The notes under the pieces: generated by a model
What the model saw: only the letters and a program-made list of their open reading frames with translations
Databases searched by the model: none
Told to the model about the DNA's origin: nothing
Shown: positions 1 to 6,936 of the stretch, piece after piece
Position numbering within the stretch: the stretch's first letter is position 1
Layout of the letters: each line of letters opens with the position of its first letter
Source of the DNA: Muribaculaceae bacterium
GTDB taxonomy: Bacteria > Bacteroidota > Bacteroidia > Bacteroidales > Muribaculaceae
DNA length: 7,036 bases
Reading direction: 5' to 3'
Assembly (NCBI GenBank): GCA_009775195.1
Contig: VSPF01000144.1
Location: forward strand, 1 to 7,036
Program-made: the position numbers and the translations under genes

Positions 1-547
1 TCATTATGAGTTTGCGACCTGGATACAGTTCTCGCGCACGTGCAATGAGCCTGCCGGTAAAGTCACGGATACCGGCGGAATAATCGCTTGTGCCGAGTAT
101 GTCGTTGCGCAGGAATGGCATGGCAAGTATGGCGGCCTGGTTTCCGGCTGCATCATCGAGCGGTATTATGAGGTCGTCGAAGTCGATGTCCCATCCTTCG
201 TCCGACCAAGTGCGGTGTACCTGGCCGCGCACTTCGATATTGAGGCTGCCGAGTATGCTGCGCGGTGCCTCGAGGCGGCTGGCCGAGTCGTGGTTGCCGC
301 CGGTGATGACGGTGAGCATGGCCGGGGCGGCGGCGTGTGCGTCGACGAGGAATTGATAATACAGGGCCTGGGCGGCTGCCGAGGGGTTGCCGTTGTCGAA
401 CACATCCCCGGCAACAAGGAGGGCGGCAGGCTGCTGCTCAGAAATCTGAGTCAGCAGCCATGATAAGAAGTGTCGATGTTCCGGCAGTCGGTCGTTACCG
501 TGAAAAAGGTTGCCTAAATGCCAGTCACTGGTACAAATTATTTTCAT
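1..547 (-). CDS. sbcD: Exonuclease SbcCD subunit D (Mre11-type nuclease), N-terminal part only
   Basis: SbcD is the Mn-dependent nuclease subunit of the cytoplasmic SbcCD complex, which opens DNA hairpins and trims double-strand ends with the SMC-like ATPase SbcC. Reading leftward from the ATG at 547-545 gives 182 residues with no stop before the edge. The start resembles E. coli SbcD closely (TSDWHLG at 6-12). The first three phosphodiesterase motifs are visible: D8-x-H10, G47-D48-V-F-D51 and G84-N85-H86-D87. They are followed by an MPFLR segment near 143-147 that matches the 'PIPFLR' region of the family. The family is about 400 residues, so roughly half the protein, including the later His motifs and the capping domain, lies outside the window. 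The start overlaps the stop of the glutamine synthetase gene by 4 bases (ATGA), which suggests coupled translation. sbcC would be expected next, off-window. There is no sign of decay in the visible part. Confidence 0.95.
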   Translation of the reverse strand, partial: MKIICTSDWHLGNLFHGNDRLPEHRHFLSWLLTQISEQQPAALLVAGDVFDNGNPSAAAQALYYQFLVDAHAAAPAMLTVITGGNHDSASRLEAPRSILGSLNIEVRGQVHRTWSDEGWDIDFDDLIIPLDDAAGNQAAILAMPFLRNDILGTSDYSAGIRDFTGRLIARARELYPGRKLIM

Positions 548-2055
548 CCACAATAAAAATATCTGCTTACGAGCGCGGCCATGAGGTCGGGGTCGTGGAG
601 GGCCTTTGCGGCCTCGTCGCTGTCATAGCTGCGCAACATTTTGGCCTGGGCCTCGAGCATTGCGGCAGGAAATACGCCGTGGGCCTCGAAAACATCGGCC
701 CTGGCGAGTAGCGCGTCGGCAGATTGGGCGCACGACACCGGCAGCGTGGGCAGAGTGACCTGGCGCCCGGCATTTTCGGCTTTGTGTATGTCGATATCTA
801 CATAGTGGCGTTCTGCGCAGCCGAGGGCGTCGTTCATTTCGAAGCCGTGGCGTATGGCCACAGCGAGGGCGGCGAGGAGCGAGTAGATTTCGGCCGAGCA
901 GTCGGCGCTGCGGATTTCGAATGTCTGTTTCTGGCGAGGGTCGGTGTTGCCGTCCAAGGCGTTGGCACTGCCGTTGGCCGTTGCGCACATGTCGCGTTGT
1001 GACGTCCAGCCAAGTGGTACGCGCACAAGGACCGAGCGGTTACGGTCGCCCCAGCAGATGTTTGTAGGGGCTTCCTGGTGAGGCACGAGACGGAAATATG
1101 ATGTCGGGTTGGTGTTGCCGAAGGCCGTTATGGCGGCAGCGAGGTCCATCAATCCGGCTATGGCTGTGCGGGCCTTGTCGCTGAGTGTGCCGTCGGCGTT
1201 GAGCATGGCGCTGCTACCGTCGGCATTGACCAGGCGCATGTGTACGTGCAGCCCCGAACCAGCCTTGCCGACGATGATTTTGGGGGCGAAGGTCACATCG
1301 AGCCCTTCGGCCATGGCCTGGTTGCGTATGGCCCACTTGGCAAGCATAAGCTGGTCGGCGGCATCGCGCGCATCGACAGGGAGGAATTCGATTTCGTTTT
1401 GCTCGTAGATTTTGTCGCCGAGGGTAAAGTTGCCGACCTCGCTGTGGCCGTATTTGATTTTTCCGCCACACTGTGCTATTGCGCGCATACAGCGCACGCG
1501 GAAGTCGTTGAACTTGGCAAATGGTGCCGACTCGTGGTAGCCGCGCTGGTCAACGGCGGGGTAGAGGCCCGGGTCGGTGCCGATAACGTAATACTCGAGT
1601 TCGCCCATGGCATGGAAATACATGCCCGTAGCCTTGGTAAACTCGGTGCATGCCTTGTCGAGAAGGTGGTCGGGTGCGCTTTCGAGCGGCTTGCCGTCCT
1701 TGTCGAAATATGAGCAGAGCATCGACAGCGTGCCGATTGGGGCGAAGGGGTCGACAAAGGCAGTGCGGTAGCGCGGCACGACATAGAGGTCGGAGCTACC
1801 GGCACTGATATATGGGAAGAGCGACGAACCGTCGACACGTTCGCCAAGGGTGAGTATGGTCTCGAGGTACGCCAGGTCGTTGACAACGAAGTTGAGCGTC
1901 TTGAGCCGGCCGTCGGCGGCCGGATACATGAAGTTTACCATTTCGATACCCTTGTCACGGATATAGCGTATGATGTCGGCTCGTGTAAAGGCCGCCGGCT
2001 CTTTGCCAAGATATGAGGCAATAGGGTTTTTGGTCAGTTCGAGAGTGTTTTGCAT
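544..2055 (-). CDS. Glutamine synthetase family protein (type I-like, divergent clade)
   Basis: Predicted ATP-dependent ligase joining ammonia to glutamate, cytoplasmic; 503 residues against about 440-470 for typical type I enzymes. The N-terminal beta-grasp part holds D75-GSS. The catalytic domain keeps the metal and substrate residues expected of the family: E152 and E154 (GELEYY), E206 (HSEVG), E221 (QNEIEF), GSGLH270-V-H272, R322 (SYFRLVP), flap-type E328 (QEAP), R338/R340 (DRNRS), R345, E380 and R382. Two things differ from textbook GlnA. About 20 extra residues (roughly 350-378) sit between RVP and FEIR. The usual RxPDPSxNPYLA block reads IRSADCSAEIYSLLA. No NLYDLP adenylylation motif is visible, so GlnE-type control is unlikely. 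It starts 35 bp after the epimerase gene and overlaps sbcD by 4 bases. Glutamine synthesis is the best guess, but a related gamma-glutamyl ligase is possible. Confidence 0.88.
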   Translation of the reverse strand: MQNTLELTKNPIASYLGKEPAAFTRADIIRYIRDKGIEMVNFMYPAADGRLKTLNFVVNDLAYLETILTLGERVDGSSLFPYISAGSSDLYVVPRYRTAFVDPFAPIGTLSMLCSYFDKDGKPLESAPDHLLDKACTEFTKATGMYFHAMGELEYYVIGTDPGLYPAVDQRGYHESAPFAKFNDFRVRCMRAIAQCGGKIKYGHSEVGNFTLGDKIYEQNEIEFLPVDARDAADQLMLAKWAIRNQAMAEGLDVTFAPKIIVGKAGSGLHVHMRLVNADGSSAMLNADGTLSDKARTAIAGLMDLAAAITAFGNTNPTSYFRLVPHQEAPTNICWGDRNRSVLVRVPLGWTSQRDMCATANGSANALDGNTDPRQKQTFEIRSADCSAEIYSLLAALAVAIRHGFEMNDALGCAERHYVDIDIHKAENAGRQVTLPTLPVSCAQSADALLARADVFEAHGVFPAAMLEAQAKMLRSYDSDEAAKALHDPDLMAALVSRYFYCG

Positions 2056-2090
2056 GGTGTAGAAGGTATTTTATGGCTGTTGGTTATGCG

Positions 2091-3224
2091 TTAGCTTAGC
2101 GGCACGACGCCAATGCCTGGGCGGTCGGGCAGCGTCACCTTGCCGTCGACAATCTTCATTCCGTCGAAGATGTCGTTGGCAATAAGTAGGTTGCCGTCGA
2201 GGTCGGCCCAGTCGACGAGGGGCGCCAACTGTGAGGCGGCACTTACGGCGCACGATGTCTCGGTCATGCAGCCGAGCATTACTTTCATGCCCATGGCACG
2301 GGCGAGAGTGGCCATCTGGTATGCCTCGTGCATGCCGGTGCTTTTCATCAGTTTTATGTTTATGCCGTCGTAGGCTCCGGCGGCACGGCGAACGTCGGGC
2401 AGGCGTTGCAGAAATTCGTCGGCAATGATGGGCAGCGGCGACCGTTCGCGCAGCCAGGCGGTGTCGTCGATAGCCTTTTTATCCATGGGCTGCTCTACGA
2501 AGAGGCATCCGCGCTCGGCAAGCCAGTGGCACATTTCGAGGGCCTTTTCGCGGTTGTTCCAGCCCTGGTTGGCATCTACGCAGATGGGCACGTCGGTATG
2601 GCGGCGCAGGGCTTCGACTATTTCTTTGTCGTGGTCGAGACCCATTTTGACCTTGATGACCTTGTAGGGCGAAGTTTCCTCGATTTTTTTGCGCATCTCC
2701 TCGGGGTCGGCATCATAGCTTATGGTAAAAGATGTGTTGGGGCAGCGGTCGGGGTTGAGGCCCCAGATTTTATACCAGGGCTGACCCATGATTTTGCCCG
2801 TGAGGTCGTGCAGGGCGATGTCGACCGAGGCTTTGGCAGCGCGGTTGTCGGGAGCCGTCTTGTCCATATACTCGTGTATGTCTTCGATGCGGAAGGGGTC
2901 GGCGAACTGGCCAAGGTCGAGCTTGGAGAGGAACTCGGTAACAGAGTCGACCGACTCGCCCAGGTATGGGGGCATCGATGCCTCGCCGTAGCCTACAACG
3001 CCGTCGTATTCGATTTCGACTTGCACGCCGGGTGTCGTCTTGCGTTGCGAACGGGCAAGGTTGAAAGCGTGGCGTAGCTGTAGTTCGTAGGGGCGGAAGC
3101 GTAGGTTGAGCCGTCCCGGTCGGGCTGTTTCTTTTGTCGCCTGGCCGAAGGCTGAAAATGATATGGGTGATGCGGCTATCATGGCGCCAAGCACACTGGT
3201 TTTGAGGAAATTTCTGCGGTCCAC
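2091..3224 (-). CDS. Dipeptide epimerase (L-Ala-D/L-Glu type), enolase superfamily, with Tat-type signal
   Basis: Predicted to interconvert L-Ala-D-Glu and L-Ala-L-Glu, a murein-peptide degradation step performed by YkfB of Bacillus and YcjG of E. coli. In the 377 residues, the MLE-type barrel shows the KxK acid/base pair K191/K193 (VIKVKMG), metal ligands D217 (VDAN), E244 (FVEQP) and D269 (ADE), the opposite lysine K291 (INIKLMK) and the D341-L-D343 motif that binds the dipeptide amino end in this family. The N-terminus (residues 3-10, RRNFLKTS, then a hydrophobic run to about 27) fits a twin-arginine signal, whereas the E. coli and Bacillus enzymes are cytoplasmic. The start codon is GTG (3224-3222). 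No in-frame ATG lies between it and an upstream in-frame stop, and the RR motif follows directly, so GTG is well supported. It lies 61 bp after the NlpC/P60 gene and 35 bp before the synthetase. Dipeptide specificity beyond Ala-Glu cannot be read here. Confidence 0.93.
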   Translation of the reverse strand: MDRRNFLKTSVLGAMIAASPISFSAFGQATKETARPGRLNLRFRPYELQLRHAFNLARSQRKTTPGVQVEIEYDGVVGYGEASMPPYLGESVDSVTEFLSKLDLGQFADPFRIEDIHEYMDKTAPDNRAAKASVDIALHDLTGKIMGQPWYKIWGLNPDRCPNTSFTISYDADPEEMRKKIEETSPYKVIKVKMGLDHDKEIVEALRRHTDVPICVDANQGWNNREKALEMCHWLAERGCLFVEQPMDKKAIDDTAWLRERSPLPIIADEFLQRLPDVRRAAGAYDGINIKLMKSTGMHEAYQMATLARAMGMKVMLGCMTETSCAVSAASQLAPLVDWADLDGNLLIANDIFDGMKIVDGKVTLPDRPGIGVVPLS

Positions 3225-3285
3225 AATTATATAGTTGTTGTTTGACTTGTCATAAAAAATAAACTTATATCCCTGTGATTAAGAG

Positions 3286-4455
3286 TCAGAAGTACCAGGG
3301 ATGGTTGCGGGCACGGGTGATGCCCGGAGTCTCCTCGTTACCGGCGATGCGCACGGCGTGGAGGAAGGGAGTGGTGAGGTAAGACTCCGACTCGGGGTCA
3401 ACGCTGTTGCGCTTTACTCGGCCCGACGAATGTACGTAGTTGCCGTCGTGGTCGTAAATGGCAACGTGTGTCACCTTGCCGGTTCGGGCGTTGCCGAAGA
3501 AGAGCAGGTCGCCGGGGCGGCAGCTACGCCAGTTGGCGGCCTCGATTCGTTTGCCGGTAAGGGCTTGCTGCGAGGCATCGCGCATCAGGATTAACCCGTT
3601 GGCATAGTAGCTTACCTTGGCAAGCCCCGAGCAGTCGAGGGCCTTGGTCGATGTGCCGCCCCAGAGGTAGGGGGTGCCTTCCATCGAGTATGCGATGTCG
3701 AGTATGCGGTCGGGGTCGAAATTCTGAGCCGCCCATGTTTCGATTGGAGTCAGGTCGTCGACATTGGCAAAGGCTGTTCGCCCGTCGGGCAGCTCGATGC
3801 CTACGCGGCCATGCTCTACGTGCACCTCGTTGCCGGGCACGGTGACTATGCAGCCGTTGACAAGGTCGGTAACTACGTCGCGCAGGCTCTTGGCTGTCGG
3901 GCTGGTGTAGGCGCGAGTCTGGTAGGGCGATGTCACGATGAAACGCTTGGCACCGCGCCATGCGGTCATTTGTTCTGGAGTCTTGGCGACAACCGACGAC
4001 GAGGGTACCCATGCTATGTAGCCGTCGGGCGTTTGTACGCGCCACCATTCGCTGTCTTTGTGCAATACGCGCACAGGGGTGCCCATCACGGCCTGTGTGG
4101 CCATTTCGGCCGAGTGACGGCCTGCCGTGCGCAGACTCGCCGCCGAAATGCGCACCTGGGCCCACTGGTCGTAGGGCATAAGCCTTATGCTGTCGGCGTA
4201 GTCAACGCCGGCCTCGGCAAGGGCCTTGACCGTGGCTTTGAGAGCCGTGGAGTCCGACATCTCGCCGCCTACCACGAGGCTGCCGTCGTTGTTGTGATAC
4301 GCCTTGATGTCGTAGACGGCCTGCCGGGCATCGGGTGCTACCTGTGCCTTTACGGTCTTGATGCACTCCTGTGCTTTTGCAAGCATGTCGGCCGACGACT
4401 GTGCGGCAAGCGGCAACGCGGCCACGGCCAGCGCTATGATTGCTGTATATCTCAT
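3286..4455 (-). CDS. Exported NlpC/P60 endopeptidase with SH3b domains (YkfC-like)
   Basis: Predicted gamma-D-glutamyl-diamino acid endopeptidase acting on cell-wall peptides outside the cytoplasm. A signal peptide covers about residues 1-19 (hydrophobic Ala/Leu core ending LAAQS). Residues about 30-95 form an alpha/beta region (VYDIKAYHNNDGSLVVGGE, then a helix) that resembles a BON-like fold; this is only a visual impression. Bacterial SH3 domains follow, the first from about 100 to 155 (LRTAGRHS, then EWWRVQTPDGYIAWV) and the second about 170-236. The C-terminal NlpC/P60 domain (about 248-371) has nucleophile C275 in DCSGL, H330 in THVAIY and H342 in YVHSSG, a complete Cys-His-His triad. 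The layout matches YkfC, which is specific for peptides with a free N-terminal L-Ala and releases L-Ala-D-Glu, the substrate of the next gene's product. Its ATG overlaps the stop of the transglutaminase-like gene (ATGA). Confidence 0.93.
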   Translation of the reverse strand: MRYTAIIALAVAALPLAAQSSADMLAKAQECIKTVKAQVAPDARQAVYDIKAYHNNDGSLVVGGEMSDSTALKATVKALAEAGVDYADSIRLMPYDQWAQVRISAASLRTAGRHSAEMATQAVMGTPVRVLHKDSEWWRVQTPDGYIAWVPSSSVVAKTPEQMTAWRGAKRFIVTSPYQTRAYTSPTAKSLRDVVTDLVNGCIVTVPGNEVHVEHGRVGIELPDGRTAFANVDDLTPIETWAAQNFDPDRILDIAYSMEGTPYLWGGTSTKALDCSGLAKVSYYANGLILMRDASQQALTGKRIEAANWRSCRPGDLLFFGNARTGKVTHVAIYDHDGNYVHSSGRVKRNSVDPESESYLTTPFLHAVRIAGNEETPGITRARNHPWYF

Positions 4456-5855
4456 TTTTTTGCTTCTACGGTAACAGGTTCGATAGATATGATTTCGAGG
4501 TCAGACGACCATGCAGGGTAGAACAGATTGGCCTTTGTGGTCTCAACTTCGCCAACCTGGAAGTCTACGGTCTCGCTGCGAACGAATTTCTTGGCAGGGT
4601 AGAGCGGTCCACAAACGCCTGTGTTCGACGCGAAACGGTGGGCGTCGATGCCGTGGCTGTAGAAGTTTACAATCTCGGGGTCTTCGGCTCCTTTGTAGCG
4701 GCCAAACGAGGTGTCGACAGGTACCCAGCCTATGCCTTCGAAGTAGACTTCGGTCCAGTCGTGCAGGTTGGTCTCGCCCGGGTGCAGCATCCAGCCGCTT
4801 TCCCAGCGCGCCGGCACGCCGAGGGTGCGCATAAGCGAGATGTAGAGCAGCGACACCTGGCCGCAATCGCCATGGCGCTCGGTCAGGACGTATTGCGGTA
4901 TGCAGGGTATGGTGCTATACTCGCGAGCGCCGGCCCACGGGAATTGCGAGTCGATATAGTCGTAGACCAATTCACTCTGTTTGATGGGGTCGGTCTCGTT
5001 GCCCACGATGGCATGTGCAAGTGAGTCGAGGCGCACGATATGGGGTGCCTCGAACGATGTATAGCGGCGGTATAGGTCGCCCGATTTGTCGTAGGGCTTT
5101 ATTGCCGAGGCCATTTCGCCAACGGGGAAATATCGCCCCGAGGTTTCGAACTCGCCTACGTATTCAAAATGTGCAGTATCGCCGGGAGCGGGTGCGGCTG
5201 CGGTGAAATATATCGTGTTGTGTACCGACCGGCCGTCAGAGAGTATATACTCTTGCGGCAGAGAGGAGATGATGCTGACATTGCGCTGGCGTCCGCCGTC
5301 GGGATTGCCTAACGGTAGGGGCATCCACACGCGCAGGCTGTCGCCGGTGTATAGTTCGTGGCCGGGCACGTCGACACTGAAACGGTATTTCACACGGTGG
5401 CTCAGCCCCTTGTCGTTTTTGCCGCGATAAAAAGAAAGAACGGAGTCGACGTAGGCGTAGCGGTTTTGTGTCGCCGCGTCGCCACGGCTTTCTTTCGAGG
5501 CGTATTCCGGGTTGAGCAGGTTGAGGTTGCGCGGCGACTTGCGGTGGAAACGCTCTTCGCCGTCGATGTTCATGGATTCTATATAGTGACGAGCCACGAA
5601 CGTGTCGAGGTCGGCATCGGTTACTTCGGGGTGCTGTCGCTGTATGGCTTCGAGTATTTCGAGGCGCGACAACGAGAAGTCTGCCGCCGTGCGGCGCGCA
5701 ATCGCCTTCGACGAATCCGTTTCATACCAGTCGGGCAAGACCGCTTCGGCGGCTGCTGCCTCGGCTGCCTTATATTCTTGTGCCTCATGGTAGACCATAT
5801 ACGAGCCGAAAGCTCCGAGGCATACCACTACGGCGAGGGTCACTGCTTTTTTCAT
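4452..5855 (-). CDS. Exported or membrane-anchored transglutaminase-like domain protein
   Basis: Protein of 467 residues with a C-terminal transglutaminase-like core. The Cys-His-Asp triad is visible as C331 (RHGDCGQ), H365 (NLHDWTEVYFEG) and D381 (WVPVDTSFG). Bacterial proteins with this core mostly act as peptidases or amidases rather than crosslinkers. Residues 4-21 are hydrophobic after MKK, so the protein is exported or anchored. C12 is not in a good lipobox (VVVC), so a lipoprotein is not favoured. An Ala/Glu-rich, probably helical stretch (24-39) and another helical part to about 95 follow. A beta-rich region at about 150-240 (SHRVKYRFSVDV, EYVGEFETSG) precedes the core. A promoter lies 40 bp upstream and the stop overlaps the NlpC/P60 start by 4 bases, so this is probably the first gene of the cell-wall peptide operon. 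Its exact substrate is unknown; muropeptide cleavage or amidation is inference from context. Confidence 0.85.
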   Translation of the reverse strand: MKKAVTLAVVVCLGAFGSYMVYHEAQEYKAAEAAAAEAVLPDWYETDSSKAIARRTAADFSLSRLEILEAIQRQHPEVTDADLDTFVARHYIESMNIDGEERFHRKSPRNLNLLNPEYASKESRGDAATQNRYAYVDSVLSFYRGKNDKGLSHRVKYRFSVDVPGHELYTGDSLRVWMPLPLGNPDGGRQRNVSIISSLPQEYILSDGRSVHNTIYFTAAAPAPGDTAHFEYVGEFETSGRYFPVGEMASAIKPYDKSGDLYRRYTSFEAPHIVRLDSLAHAIVGNETDPIKQSELVYDYIDSQFPWAGAREYSTIPCIPQYVLTERHGDCGQVSLLYISLMRTLGVPARWESGWMLHPGETNLHDWTEVYFEGIGWVPVDTSFGRYKGAEDPEIVNFYSHGIDAHRFASNTGVCGPLYPAKKFVRSETVDFQVGEVETTKANLFYPAWSSDLEIISIEPVTVEAKK

Positions 5856-5894
5856 TTATGATGTTAGGTAGGGTCGTATTTTTAAAATTATCCG

Positions 5895-5925
5895 TAAAGA
5901 TAGCGAAAAAAATCGATATGTCAAA
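5895..5925 (-). promoter_or_regulatory. Bacteroidetes-type promoter for the transglutaminase/NlpC/epimerase operon
   Basis: Read on the minus strand, a -33 TTTG (5925-5922) is followed by 19 bp and a -7 element TATCTTTA (5902-5895). This matches the Bacteroidetes consensus TTTG-N19-21-TAnnTTTG at all but the last base. A start near 5888 would give a leader of about 30 nt before the ATG at 5855. No clear terminator was seen between the hydrolase stop (5940) and this site, so read-through from the hydrolase gene may add to expression. Confidence 0.65.
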
Positions 5926-5939
5926 AACTGTATGTCCTT

Positions 5940-6782
5940 TTAGTTCTTAACACTGTTGTGCGATGGTTGGGTGAGGACGCCATTTTCGAGGAATTCCTTG
6001 ACGAACTTGTTCGAAACAGCGCGTTCCTCGGGATTGAAACCGTGTCCGGCACCGGGTATCACGCCCAGATGCGCGTTATGGTATCTCTTCATCGCTTCTT
6101 CGGAGTAGCCGAGTGGCACAATCCTGTCTTTGGAACCGTGTATGATTTGTACCGGGCCTTCGTAGCCGCAGATTGTCTGATAGACATCCAAATCCCTGAT
6201 TTCCATAAAGAAGCGTTTGCCAAGAGGCACGTTCCACAGTATTGTTGTGTCGGGTATCTCTTCTACGGTTTTGTAGCGTTCGTTCCAGTTGTCGGGAATA
6301 CATAGTGCCGGGTATACCAGTACGAGGCCGCTGACAGTGTCTTTCAATTCGGCAGCCGCCAGGGCCGAAACTAATCCTCCCTGGCTTTCGCCTATTAGTA
6401 CAATCTCGTCCTTATCGGCACCCGGCCTGTCGAGAAAGTGCCTTACAGCTGCCTTGAGGTCGTTTTTCTCGTCGAGAATCGACATGTTTACGGTGTTGTT
6501 GTCACTGCGGCTATGTATGCTGCCACAGGGATAGTCGAAGCTGTAGACTGTATAGCCCAGGCCGTTGAGCGTGTCGATATAGTCTTTGGCGAATTTATGC
6601 GTGCCATTGAAACCGTGGCTGATTATTGCCACGCCTTTACTGTTGCCGTCGGCAGGTGCTGCTACTATTCCGTAAATATCTCGTTCTCCGTTTTTTATCC
6701 ATAAATCTTCTCCCACGGCACGGCTTGTGCCTGCGATTAAGAAGGCTAACGACAAGGAAGCTATGCGAATTGTTTTAGTCAT
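5940..6782 (-). CDS. Exported alpha/beta hydrolase (serine esterase/acylhydrolase-like)
   Basis: Protein of 280 residues with a full alpha/beta-hydrolase layout. It has an oxyanion-type HGFNG (56-60), nucleophile elbow G131-E-S133-Q-G-G136, D219 in GSKDRIVP and H247 in GAGHGFN, giving the triad S133-D219-H247. An N-terminal signal peptide (about 1-22: TKTIR, then hydrophobic SLSLAFLIAG, then SRAVG) points to export. Residues of about 150-200 between the nucleophile and the acid probably form a lid. The spacing and the GxSxGG elbow resemble bacterial cinnamoyl/feruloyl-type esterases and related acylhydrolases, but substrate cannot be read from sequence. It has its own promoter 20 bp upstream and ends 84 bp before the transglutaminase-like gene, which has a separate promoter. 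It may therefore be a neighbour rather than a member of the cell-wall peptide operon. The ATG at 6782-6780 is the only start that keeps the signal peptide at the N-terminus. Confidence 0.9.
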   Translation of the reverse strand: MTKTIRIASLSLAFLIAGTSRAVGEDLWIKNGERDIYGIVAAPADGNSKGVAIISHGFNGTHKFAKDYIDTLNGLGYTVYSFDYPCGSIHSRSDNNTVNMSILDEKNDLKAAVRHFLDRPGADKDEIVLIGESQGGLVSALAAAELKDTVSGLVLVYPALCIPDNWNERYKTVEEIPDTTILWNVPLGKRFFMEIRDLDVYQTICGYEGPVQIIHGSKDRIVPLGYSEEAMKRYHNAHLGVIPGAGHGFNPEERAVSNKFVKEFLENGVLTQPSHNSVKN

Positions 6783-6801
6783 GGTAATTTATATTTTGCA
6801 A

Positions 6802-6833
6802 CAAATGTAGCTCAAATTGACGATAATACCAAA
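6802..6833 (-). promoter_or_regulatory. Bacteroidetes-type promoter for the alpha/beta hydrolase
   Basis: On the minus strand TTTG (6833-6830) is followed by exactly 20 bp and TACATTTG (6809-6802). This is a full match to TTTG-N19-21-TAnnTTTG, the promoter form used by the primary sigma factor of Bacteroidetes. The predicted start near 6796 leaves an AT-rich leader of only about 13 nt before the ATG at 6782, with no Shine-Dalgarno, as is usual in this phylum. Confidence 0.75.
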
Positions 6834-6902
6834 AACAATATCTATCATTGCGCCGAACCGGCTGTCAGATGGTGGATTGGCAACCGTGCTCGGGTAGGGC
6901 GC

Positions 6903-6936
6903 AAAAAAAATTGATTGTCATCGCGACAACCAATCT
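6903..6936 (-). terminator. Intrinsic (rho-independent) terminator, reading leftward
   Basis: The minus strand folds as ATTGGTTGTC (6934-6925), a 5-base loop GCGAT and GACAATCAAT (6919-6910). That is ten pairs with one G-U, extendable by a further G-U and A-U. It is followed directly by a run of eight T (6910-6903 region). On the plus strand the hairpin is not followed by a T run, so it works in the leftward direction only. It sits between two leftward promoters and about 120 bp before the hydrolase start. Confidence 0.8.

Noticed and set aside
2328..3077. Long plus-strand frame of 249 codons
   Set aside because: It lies fully antisense to the epimerase gene, whose catalytic motifs are all intact; such frames are common in GC-rich genes. 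The same applies to the plus-strand frames at 3811-4521 and 4440-5024.
3243..3252. Palindrome TGACTTGTCA in the gap before the epimerase
   Set aside because: Only 4-bp arms, no second copy and no promoter nearby; chance is likely.
3225..3285. Possible promoter in the 61-bp gap before the epimerase (TAAGTTTA on the minus strand)
   Set aside because: The last base of the -7 element is off and no TTTG lies 19-21 bp upstream, so it is too weak to call.
5811..5855. Lipoprotein signal at C12 of the transglutaminase-like protein
   Set aside because: The residues before the cysteine (VVV) do not fit a lipobox, which needs a small residue directly before Cys.
6852..6862. Short hairpin GCCG-AAC-CGGC between the terminator and the proximal promoter
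   Set aside because: Only four pairs and no adjacent T run on either strand, so it is not a terminator.
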